Shown here: positions 1 to 6,466 of the stretch, one piece after another
Numbering within the stretch: the first letter of the stretch is position 1
Layout: the number at the start of each line of letters is the position of its first letter
The notes under the pieces: model-generated
What the model was told of the DNA's origin: nothing
The model's database searches: none
The model's input: only the letters and a program-made list of their open reading frames with translations
Origin: Xylophilus rhododendri
Lineage (GTDB): Bacteria > Pseudomonadota > Gammaproteobacteria > Burkholderiales > Burkholderiaceae_C
Assembly: GCF_009906855.1 (NCBI RefSeq)
Contig: NZ_CP047650.1
Span: 5,146,001-5,210,000 of the forward strand
DNA length: 64,000 nt
Reading direction: 5' to 3'
Made by a program: the position numbers and the translations under genes

Positions 1-1
1 C

Positions 2-1168
2 GCCGTGGGCCCGGACGTGACCGTGGTGAACGACGCCCGCCAGGTCGTCGCCAACCCCGAGATCGACATCGTGGTCGAACTCATCGGCGGCTACGGCATC
101 GCCAAACAGCTGGTGCTCGAAGCCATCGAGGCCGGCAAGCATGTGGTCACCGCCAACAAGGCGCTGCTGGCGGTGCACGGCACCGAGATCTTCGCGGCCG
201 CGCAGCGCAAGGGCGTGATGGTGGCCTTCGAGGCGGCCGTGGCGGGCGGCATCCCCATCATCAAGTCGCTGCGCGAGGGCCTGACCGCCAACCGCATCGA
301 ATGGATCGCCGGCATCATCAACGGCACCACCAACTTCATCCTGTCGGAGATGCGGGACAAGGGCCTGGACTTCGACGTGGTCCTGAAGGAAGCCCAGCGC
401 CTGGGCTATGCCGAGGCCGACCCCACCTTCGACATCGAAGGCGTGGACGCCGCCCACAAGATCACGCTGATGTCGGCCATCGCCTATGGCGTGCCGGTGC
501 AGTTCGACCGGGCTTATGTCGAGGGCATCACCAAGCTGGGTGCGGCCGACATCCGCTACGCCGAACAACTCGGCTACCGCATCAAGCTGCTGGGCATCAC
601 CAAACGCGTGGCCGCGGGCATCGAGCTGCGGGTGCATCCCAGCCTGGTGCCGGCCAAGCGCCTGATCGCCAACGTCGAAGGCGCGATGAACGCGGTGATG
701 GTGCAGGGCGACGCGGTCGGCACCACGCTGTACTACGGCAAGGGCGCAGGCAGCGAGCCGACCGCCAGCGCGGTCGTGGCCGACCTGGTCGACATCGCCC
801 GCCTGCACACCGCAGACCCCGAACACCGCGTGCCGCATCTGGCCTTCCAGCCCGACGAGATGAGCGATGTCTCGGTGCTGCCGATGAGCGAGGTCGTCAC
901 CAGCTACTACCTGCGCCTGCGTGTGGCCGACCAGAACGGCGTGCTGGCCAAGGTCACCGGCCTGCTGGCCGCGGCCGGCATCGGCATCGACGCGGTGCTG
1001 CAGCGCGAGTCCGAGGACGTGGGCGGCGAGGGTGCTCCGCAGACCGACCTGATCATCCTGACGCACGACACCCGCGAAGGCACCATGGACGCCGCCATCG
1101 CGCAGATGCAGGTGCTGCCGACGGTGCTGGCGCCCATCGTTCGCATCCGCAAGGAAGAACTGGCCTGA
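2..1168 (+). CDS. hom: Homoserine dehydrogenase, 5' end outside window
   Basis: Reduces aspartate semialdehyde to homoserine with NAD(P)H in the cytoplasm, the branch point to threonine and methionine. The reading frame is already open at base 2, and the first visible residues lie inside the Rossmann domain, so the true start is upstream; I estimate about 45-50 residues are missing. The visible part has the end of the nucleotide-binding domain (VVTANKALLA), the catalytic domain (GIINGTTNFIL, then GYAEADPTFDIEG) and a C-terminal ACT domain over the last 80 or so residues (YYLRLRVADQNGVLAKVTGL), typical of the long, feedback-regulated form. Threonine synthase follows in the same direction, but only after an intruding toxin-antitoxin pair. 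Confidence 0.97.
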   Translation, partial: AVGPDVTVVNDARQVVANPEIDIVVELIGGYGIAKQLVLEAIEAGKHVVTANKALLAVHGTEIFAAAQRKGVMVAFEAAVAGGIPIIKSLREGLTANRIEWIAGIINGTTNFILSEMRDKGLDFDVVLKEAQRLGYAEADPTFDIEGVDAAHKITLMSAIAYGVPVQFDRAYVEGITKLGAADIRYAEQLGYRIKLLGITKRVAAGIELRVHPSLVPAKRLIANVEGAMNAVMVQGDAVGTTLYYGKGAGSEPTASAVVADLVDIARLHTADPEHRVPHLAFQPDEMSDVSVLPMSEVVTSYYLRLRVADQNGVLAKVTGLLAAAGIGIDAVLQRESEDVGGEGAPQTDLIILTHDTREGTMDAAIAQMQVLPTVLAPIVRIRKEELA

Positions 1169-1188
1169 AAGCGGTGAAGTAATACAAT
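1160..1188 (+). promoter_or_regulatory. Putative vapBC promoter (-35/-10)
   Basis: TACAAT at 1183-1188 matches the sigma-70 -10 consensus at five of six positions. CTGGCC at 1160-1165 is a weak -35 at the ideal 17-bp spacing. A start point near 1195 would leave a short leader carrying the GGAGGA ribosome-binding site at 1205-1210. The -10 lies in the left half of the palindrome at 1177-1200, so a bound repressor would block it. The assignment is by motif only. Confidence 0.4.
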
Positions 1189-1200
1189 CAGGTATTACTT
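1177..1200. promoter_or_regulatory. Palindromic operator of the VapBC-type module
   Basis: A perfect inverted repeat: AAGTAATAC at 1177-1185 and GTATTACTT at 1192-1200, separated by six bases. It is AT-rich in a GC-rich region and lies 14 bp before the antitoxin ATG. Antitoxins of the AbrB/MazE type autoregulate through palindromes placed like this, so an operator is the best reading. A run of six T residues (1199-1204) follows the right arm, so the element could also act as a weak attenuator behind hom. Confidence 0.6.
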
Positions 1201-1214
1201 TTTTGGAGGACGCC

Positions 1215-1472
1215 ATGGGTTACGCACTCACAGTCAAGAGCCAGGTGACCGTTCCGAAAGCCATGCGCCAGCATCTGAAGGTGGCAGCTGGCCAGGAGGT
1301 CGAGTACGAGGCGATGCCCGATGGCAGCGTGCGTATGACCGCGGCTGCTTCCAAACCGGCGGATGTCGAGGACATCCGTGTGGCGCTGCGCAAATGGCGC
1401 GGGACCGGGGTGCTCAAGCAGTCCACCGAGGAAATCATGCGTTTCACCCGCGGCGAAGACGCGATGCGATGA
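1215..1472 (+). CDS. AbrB/MazE-type antitoxin of a VapBC-like pair
   Basis: An 85-residue protein whose first 45 residues fit the swapped-hairpin SpoVT/AbrB/MazE DNA-binding domain (LTVKSQVTVPKAMRQHL, then a turn before VEYEAMPDGS). The C-terminal half (about 50-85) would wrap and inhibit the partner toxin. I chose ATG 1215 because a strong GGAGGA site ends 4 bp upstream; a TTG at 1203 is in frame but overlaps that site. The stop overlaps the toxin start as ATGA. The family normally represses its own promoter together with the toxin, and an operator-like palindrome lies at 1177-1200. No functional data; the role is inferred from family and arrangement. Confidence 0.85.
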   Translation: MGYALTVKSQVTVPKAMRQHLKVAAGQEVEYEAMPDGSVRMTAAASKPADVEDIRVALRKWRGTGVLKQSTEEIMRFTRGEDAMR

Positions 1473-1873
1473 CTTTGGTGGACGCCAACGTGCTGATCGA
1501 TCTGGTCGAAGGCACTTCAGATTGGTACGCGTGGAGCGAGTCCGCCTTGCTGCGGGCGGCGGGGCAGGGGCCCTTGCTGATCAATGCGATCGTCTATGCC
1601 GAAATCGCTCGCGACTTCGCCAGCCAGGCCGACATCCAGGACTTCCTGCGAGACCTGCGCATCGGCGTGGACCCGCTCGACGAGGACATCGCCTTCCAGG
1701 CCGCTCGCGCCCATGCCCACTACCGCCAGGCCGGCGGCCAGCGGCACGCGACCCTGCCCGACTTCTTCATCGGCGCACATGCCAGCGTTCGCCGGCTGGC
1801 GCTGTTGACCCGCGACAGCAAACGTATCCAGACCTACTTTCCCGACGTGGAACTCATTTGTCCCAGCGCATGA
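1469..1873 (+). CDS. PIN-domain toxin, VapC family
   Basis: A 134-residue PIN domain, the Mg-dependent ribonuclease fold of VapC toxins. The acidic residues expected in the active site are visible: Asp5 (TLVDANVLIDL), Glu45 (YAEIARDF), Asp98 (LPDFFIGAHA) and Asp116 (LLTRDSKRIQTYFP). ATG 1469 overlaps the antitoxin stop (ATGA), the usual coupling that keeps antitoxin in excess. Its own stop overlaps the thrC start, again as ATGA. The full-length domain and intact acidic set suggest an active toxin. VapC toxins typically cleave tRNA or rRNA; the target here is unknown. Confidence 0.88.
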   Translation: MTLVDANVLIDLVEGTSDWYAWSESALLRAAGQGPLLINAIVYAEIARDFASQADIQDFLRDLRIGVDPLDEDIAFQAARAHAHYRQAGGQRHATLPDFFIGAHASVRRLALLTRDSKRIQTYFPDVELICPSA

Positions 1874-3312
1874 AATACCTCTCCACCCGCGGCCACGCCG
1901 ACCGCAAGCGCTTCTGCGAAATCCTGCTCGAAGGCCTGGCGCCGGACGGCGGGCTGTACCTGCCCGAGCACTATCCGCAGGTCGATACCGCCACCCTCGA
2001 AGTTTGGCGCGCCCTCTACGACCAGCACGGCTACGCGGCCCTGGCCTTCGAGATCCTGTCGCTCTACATCGACGACATCCCGGCCGAGGAACTGCGCGAC
2101 ATCTGCCAGCGCACCTACACCAAGGCCGTCTTCGGCACCGACGAGATCGTGCCGCTGCGCGAGCTGGAGAACAGCTTCTTCCTCGAAGCCCTGTCCAACG
2201 GCCCCACGCTGGCCTTCAAGGACATGGCGATGCAGCTGCTGGGCAACCTGTTCGAATACGAACTGGCGCGCCGCGGCGAGCAACTCAACATCCTGGGCGC
2301 CACCTCCGGCGACACCGGCAGCGCGGCCGAATACGCCATGCGCGGCAAGCAGGGCGTGCGGGTCTTCATGACCAGCCCGAAGGGCCGCATGAGTCCCTTC
2401 CAGCAGGCACAGATGTTCAGCCTGCAGGACGCCAACATCCACAACCTGGCGATCGAAGGTGTGTTCGACGACTGCCAGGACATCGTCAAGGCCGTCTCCA
2501 ACGACCTGGACTTCAAGCGCAAGTACCGCATCGGCACGGTCAACTCGATCAACTGGGCGCGGCTGCTGGCCCAGGTGGTGTACTACTTCGCCGGCTACTT
2601 CCAGGCGTCTCGCGCCACGCCCGAGGGCGGCACGCCGGACACGGTCAGCTTCTCGGTGCCCAGCGGCAATTTCGGCAACGTCTGCGCCGGCCATGTGGCC
2701 CGCATGATGGGTCTGCCGATCCAGAAGCTCGTGGTGGCCACCAACGAGAACGACGTGCTCGACGAGTTCTTCCGCACCGGCATCTACCGGGTGCGCGGCA
2801 GCGCCGACACGCACGAGACCTCCAGCCCGTCGATGGACATCTCCAAGGCCAGCAACTTCGAGCGCTTCGTGTTCGATCTGCTCGGCCGCGACGGCTCGGA
2901 AGTCAAACGTCTGTTCTCCGACGAGCTCGGCAGCAAGGGCTTCTTCGAGCTGCACGAGCACGCTTCCTTCGCCGATGCCTCGGGCAAGTACGGCTTCGCC
3001 AGCGGCCGCAGTAGCCATGCCGACCGGGTGGACACCATCCGCGACACCTGGAAGCGCCACGCCACCATGATCGATCCGCACACGGCGGACGGCGTGAAGG
3101 TGGCCCGGCCCTTCGTGGAAAAAGGCGTGCCGATGATCGTGCTGGAGACGGCGCTGCCGATCAAGTTCGCCGCCACCATCGTCGAGGCACTCGACCAGGA
3201 GCCCGAGCGCCCGCCGGCCTTCGACGGCATCGAGGCCCTGCCCAAGCGGGTGACCGACCTGCCCGCCGGCGTGTCGGCGGTGAAGGACTACATCGTCCGG
3301 CACTGCGCGTGA
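1870..3312 (+). CDS. thrC: Threonine synthase
   Basis: Converts O-phosphohomoserine to threonine with pyridoxal phosphate, the last step of the pathway begun by hom. The protein is 480 residues, normal for the longer class. It has the N-terminal synthase segment (MKYLSTRGHADRKRF, PDGGLYLPEHYP), the PLP-binding lysine at about residue 117 (GPTLAFKDMAMQLLG) and a phosphate-binding region (ATSGDTGSAAEYAM). The start at 1870 is fixed by homology to the family N-terminus and overlaps the toxin stop as ATGA, so its translation may be coupled to the toxin gene. The end overlaps mobB as GTGA. Confidence 0.97.
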   Translation: MKYLSTRGHADRKRFCEILLEGLAPDGGLYLPEHYPQVDTATLEVWRALYDQHGYAALAFEILSLYIDDIPAEELRDICQRTYTKAVFGTDEIVPLRELENSFFLEALSNGPTLAFKDMAMQLLGNLFEYELARRGEQLNILGATSGDTGSAAEYAMRGKQGVRVFMTSPKGRMSPFQQAQMFSLQDANIHNLAIEGVFDDCQDIVKAVSNDLDFKRKYRIGTVNSINWARLLAQVVYYFAGYFQASRATPEGGTPDTVSFSVPSGNFGNVCAGHVARMMGLPIQKLVVATNENDVLDEFFRTGIYRVRGSADTHETSSPSMDISKASNFERFVFDLLGRDGSEVKRLFSDELGSKGFFELHEHASFADASGKYGFASGRSSHADRVDTIRDTWKRHATMIDPHTADGVKVARPFVEKGVPMIVLETALPIKFAATIVEALDQEPERPPAFDGIEALPKRVTDLPAGVSAVKDYIVRHCA

Positions 3313-3854
3313 AGGTCGTCGGTTTTGCCGGCTATTCCGGCTCGGGCAAGACCACGCTGATCGAGGCGGTGATCGCACTGCTGGCGGCATCCGGCCAGCG
3401 TGTCGGTGTCATCAAGCATGCGCACCATCGCTTCGACATCGACCATGAAGGCAAGGACAGCTGGCGCCATCGCAAGGCCGGCGCTGCCGAGGTGCTGGTG
3501 GCTTCGGATGTGCGCCTGGCGCTGATGCGTGAATACGCGGTGCCGCAGGAGCCGTCGGTGCACGCCCTGATCGCCGAACTCGACCCGACCCTGGACTGGG
3601 TTCTGGTCGAAGGCTTTCGCGGCGGCGAGCTGGCCAAGATCGAGGTCTGGCGCGCCCCTTCGCCGGATTTCGCGGGCCAGCCACCGCGTTTTCCGGACGA
3701 CGGCCGCATCCTCGCCATCTGCACCGATCGGCCCGGGGCCTTGCCCGATACCGGCGCGCGACCGGTGCTCGACTGGGCCCGGCCCGAGGCCGTCGCCGGA
3801 TGGCTGAACGAGCACGGCGACCGATTCCGTTACACGCCGCCCACCCAAGCCTGA
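3309..3854 (+). CDS. mobB: Molybdopterin-guanine dinucleotide biosynthesis adaptor MobB
   Basis: A GTP-binding accessory protein for adding GMP to molybdenum cofactor. It has 181 residues with a Walker A loop near the N-terminus (GYSGSGKTTLIEAV), followed by the MobB motif around KHAHHRFDIDHEGKDSWRHRKAG. It starts at GTG 3309, overlapping the thrC stop as GTGA, so it is read on the threonine transcript. No mobA lies in the window. moeA begins 24 bp downstream. Confidence 0.95.
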   Translation: MKVVGFAGYSGSGKTTLIEAVIALLAASGQRVGVIKHAHHRFDIDHEGKDSWRHRKAGAAEVLVASDVRLALMREYAVPQEPSVHALIAELDPTLDWVLVEGFRGGELAKIEVWRAPSPDFAGQPPRFPDDGRILAICTDRPGALPDTGARPVLDWARPEAVAGWLNEHGDRFRYTPPTQA

Positions 3855-3878
3855 TCCGACTCGCCAGAATCGTCCCCC

Positions 3879-5159
3879 ATGTCTTCCAAGCCCACGACCT
3901 CTCCCGCCCAGCCCGTCTCCGGCGGCGCGCCCCGCAAGCAGCTCACGGCCCTCGACGACGCACTGGCCGAACTGCTGTCCCACGCCACGCCGCTGGCGGG
4001 CGAGGGCGCCTTCGAAACGCTGTCCACCTTCGAGGCCGACCGCCGGGTGCTGGCCGAAGACCTGCTGTCCGAGCTGCAGGTGCCGCCCAACGACAACAGC
4101 GCCATGGATGGCTACGCCCTGCGCCTGTCCGACCTGTCCGGGCCGGGCACGGTGCTGCCGGTGTCGCAGCGCATCGCGGCCGGCCAGTCGCCCGGGCCGC
4201 TGGCGCCCGGATCGGCCGCACGCATCTTCACCGGCGCGCCGATTCCGGCCGGCGCCGATGCGGTGCAGATGCAGGAGTTCTGCAGCGCGCAGGACGGCGA
4301 CCGGGTGCGCATCGACCGCATTCCCGCCCCAGGCGAGGCGATCCGCCGCGCTGGCGAGGATGTGCGCCGCGGCGCGGTCGTGCTGACCCGCGGCACCCGG
4401 CTGAGCCCGGCCGCGCTCGGCCTGGCCGCCAGCATCGGCCGCGCCACGCTGCAGGTGGCGCGCCGGCCGCGCGTGGCCCTGTTCTCCACCGGCGACGAAC
4501 TCGTCATGCCCGGCGAGAAGGCGCCGGCCGACATGCCGGCTGGCGCCATCTACAACTCCAACCGCTTCCTGCTCAGCAGCCTGCTCAGGCGCTGCGGCTG
4601 CGAGGTGACCGACCTGGGCGTGGTGCCGGACGACTTCGACGCCACCGTGGCCGCCCTGCGCCGCGCCGCCGACGGGCACGACCTGGTGCTGACCAGCGGC
4701 GGCGTCTCCGTCGGCGAGGAGGACCATGTCAAGCCCGCCGTGCAGGCGCTCGGCGAACTCACGCTCTGGCAGATGGCCATGAAGCCGGGCAAGCCCTTCG
4801 CCTACGGCCAAGTCTGCGGCGCCCACTTCATCGGACTGCCGGGCAATCCGGTGTCGAGCTTCGTGACCTTCCTGATGATGGTGCGGCCCTTCCTGCTCAA
4901 GCTGCAGGGCGCGTCGCGCCTGTCGCCCGAACCGGTGCCGACGGTGGCGCATTTCAGCTGGCCCAAGGCCGATCCGCGCCGCGAATTCCTGCGTGTGGCG
5001 CGCGGCGCCACCGGCGGCCTGGAGCTGTTCGCGCACCAGGGCTCGGGTGTGCTGACCTCCATGGTCTGGGGCGACGGCCTGGTCGACAACCCGCCCGGCA
5101 CGCCTATCGCCCCCGGGGACCTGGTGCGTTTCCTGCCGTTCTCGGAGCTGCTGTCGTGA
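3879..5159 (+). CDS. moeA: Molybdopterin molybdenumtransferase MoeA
   Basis: Inserts molybdate into adenylylated molybdopterin to make active cofactor. It is 426 residues, close to the usual 400-420. It shows the MoeA N-terminal signature (NDNSAMDGYALR), the middle domain (RIFTGAPIPAGADAVQMQE) and the molybdopterin-binding MoaB-like domain (ALFSTGDELV, TSGGVSVGEEDHVKPA, GLPGNPVSSFVTF). The first 25 residues are a Ser/Pro-rich extension. Its stop overlaps moaD as GTGA. Confidence 0.96.
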   Translation: MSSKPTTSPAQPVSGGAPRKQLTALDDALAELLSHATPLAGEGAFETLSTFEADRRVLAEDLLSELQVPPNDNSAMDGYALRLSDLSGPGTVLPVSQRIAAGQSPGPLAPGSAARIFTGAPIPAGADAVQMQEFCSAQDGDRVRIDRIPAPGEAIRRAGEDVRRGAVVLTRGTRLSPAALGLAASIGRATLQVARRPRVALFSTGDELVMPGEKAPADMPAGAIYNSNRFLLSSLLRRCGCEVTDLGVVPDDFDATVAALRRAADGHDLVLTSGGVSVGEEDHVKPAVQALGELTLWQMAMKPGKPFAYGQVCGAHFIGLPGNPVSSFVTFLMMVRPFLLKLQGASRLSPEPVPTVAHFSWPKADPRREFLRVARGATGGLELFAHQGSGVLTSMVWGDGLVDNPPGTPIAPGDLVRFLPFSELLS

Positions 5160-5422
5160 GCCAGCCCGTCGAACTGCAGCTGCGCTATTTCGCTTCGGTG
5201 CGCGAGGCGGTGGGCACCGGCGCGGAAAGCTGGACCAGCCAGGCCGCCACCGTGGCCGGCCTGCGCGACGAACTCATCGCCCGCGGCGGCGCCTGGGCCC
5301 AGAGCCTGGCGCGTTGCCGGGCGGTGCGGGTGGCGGTGGACCAGGTGCTGCAGCAGGACGAGAGCGCCGCCTTGCGCCCCGGCGCCGAGATCGCGTTTTT
5401 TCCGCCGGTCACCGGGGGCTGA
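5156..5422 (+). CDS. moaD: Molybdopterin synthase sulfur carrier subunit MoaD
   Basis: The small ubiquitin-like subunit that carries sulfur as a thiocarboxylate on its C-terminal glycine and donates it to precursor Z. It is 88 residues and ends in the required Gly-Gly (FFPPVTGG). The start is GTG 5156, overlapping the moeA stop, and gives the expected first beta strand (VELQLRYFASVREAVG). moaE, its catalytic partner, begins one base after the stop. Confidence 0.94.
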   Translation: MSQPVELQLRYFASVREAVGTGAESWTSQAATVAGLRDELIARGGAWAQSLARCRAVRVAVDQVLQQDESAALRPGAEIAFFPPVTGG

Positions 5423-5423
5423 C

Positions 5424-5912
5424 ATGGGAACGCAATCCGTTCGCTCGCATGTGAGCATCCAGGCCGGGGATTTCGATCTCTCCGCCGAAGTCACGGCGCT
5501 GCGTGCCGGCGACGGCGGTGTCGGCGCGGTCTGCAGTTTCGTCGGCACGGTGCGCGACCACGGCGGCCAGGGCAGCGTGTCGGCGATGGAGCTGGAGCAC
5601 TACCCCGGCATGACCGAAAAGGCGATCGAGGCCATGATCGCCGCCGCCTTCGAGCGCTTCGACATCCGCGGCGCCCGGGTCATCCACCGCATCGGCCTGC
5701 TGCAGCCGCAGGAGCAGATCGTGCTGGTGGCGGTCAGCTCGGCGCATCGGGGCGAATCGTTCAAGGCCTGTGAATTCCTGATGGACTACCTGAAGACCCA
5801 GGCGCCGTTCTGGAAGAAGGAAAGCACGCCCGGCGGCGCCCACTGGGTGGATGCGCGGGTGTCGGACGACGAAGCCCTGGCGCGCTGGGACGCCATGCCG
5901 CCCCGGTCCTGA
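5424..5912 (+). CDS. moaE: Molybdopterin synthase catalytic subunit MoaE
   Basis: The large subunit that transfers two sulfurs from MoaD thiocarboxylate to cyclic pyranopterin phosphate. At 162 residues it is of typical length. The conserved core is present: VCSFVGTVRDH near residue 40, MELEHYPGMTEKAI, IHRIGLLQPQEQIVLVAVSSAHR, and the lysine-rich segment APFWKKES that holds the catalytic lysines. It is the last gene of the tightly packed hom-to-moaE run and converges with the SET gene, whose stop is 8 bp away. Confidence 0.96.
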   Translation: MGTQSVRSHVSIQAGDFDLSAEVTALRAGDGGVGAVCSFVGTVRDHGGQGSVSAMELEHYPGMTEKAIEAMIAAAFERFDIRGARVIHRIGLLQPQEQIVLVAVSSAHRGESFKACEFLMDYLKTQAPFWKKESTPGGAHWVDARVSDDEALARWDAMPPRS

Positions 5913-5919
5913 TGTTGGT

Positions 5920-6387
5920 CTAAACCGCGCCCAGCATCGTGCCGCGGCACTTGCGGGCGCCGCAGCGGCAGGCGTAATCTGCGGGCGATGCGCTCTCGTC
6001 GGCCGTCAGCGCGTAGTCGATGAACAGCTCCTCGCCGGGGCGCACCCGCTTGAGCGTGGCGATGCGCACCCGCAGCTTGCCGTCCTCGCCGGTCTCTTCC
6101 TGTGCCTCGCAGTTGGGCGCGCAGGCGTGGTTGAGATGGCGGGTGGCGTTGCCGCCGTTGCCGCCGTCGATCGTGGTGCCGTCCGACAGGCCGAAGAGGT
6201 AGGTGAGTTTCTCGTCCCAGGTGATGCGGGCGATCTGCCGGGCCGTGTAGCGGCGGCCGTCATAGAAGCCCAGGGTGCTGCCCTTGGGCAGGGTTTTGGC
6301 GGCGAACACGCCCAGGCCATGGATCTCGCTGTTGCGGACTTCCACGGCGGGCAAGGAAACACACGGGGTGAAGCGGGGCTGAGGCAT
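5920..6387 (-). CDS. SET-domain protein (putative protein-lysine methyltransferase)
   Basis: A 155-residue protein that is almost wholly a SET domain, the S-adenosylmethionine-dependent lysine methyltransferase fold best known from histone modifiers. Key motifs are intact: the N-terminal GLGVFA turn, RHLNHACAPNC (the NHxCxPN motif), GEELFIDY, and a post-SET cysteine cluster (YACRCGARKC) that would bind zinc. I chose ATG 6387 since it begins shortly before the domain; an upstream GTG in frame is possible. It is divergent from the sensor kinase gene with a 79-bp gap. Bacterial targets are mostly unknown, so the substrate cannot be named. Confidence 0.85.
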   Translation of the reverse strand: MPQPRFTPCVSLPAVEVRNSEIHGLGVFAAKTLPKGSTLGFYDGRRYTARQIARITWDEKLTYLFGLSDGTTIDGGNGGNATRHLNHACAPNCEAQEETGEDGKLRVRIATLKRVRPGEELFIDYALTADESASPADYACRCGARKCRGTMLGAV

Positions 6388-6437
6388 GATGGGATTCTCG
6401 CTGGTGGACACGCTTCCATTCGAGTGCCTTCGCTTTC

Positions 6438-6443
6438 TACAAT
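6438..6443 (+). promoter_or_regulatory. Possible -10 of the sensor kinase gene
   Basis: TACAAT lies 24 bp before the GTG start at 6467, and a GGAG ribosome-binding site lies at 6455-6458. No convincing -35 is found 16-18 bp upstream, so this is a weak call. The 79-bp gap 6388-6466 must also hold the start signals for the divergent SET gene. Confidence 0.3.
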
Positions 6444-6466
6444 GAGCCCCTGTCCGGAGCAAACGC

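Noticed and set aside
1203..1214. TTG at 1203 as the start of the antitoxin
   Set aside because: It overlaps the strong GGAGGA ribosome-binding site that serves ATG 1215, which fits the family N-terminus.
3309..5912. Molybdenum cofactor genes behind thrC as a novel linkage
   Set aside because: The thrC-mobB-moeA-moaD-moaE order is, to my knowledge, usual in this bacterial group, so only the inserted toxin-antitoxin pair is notable.
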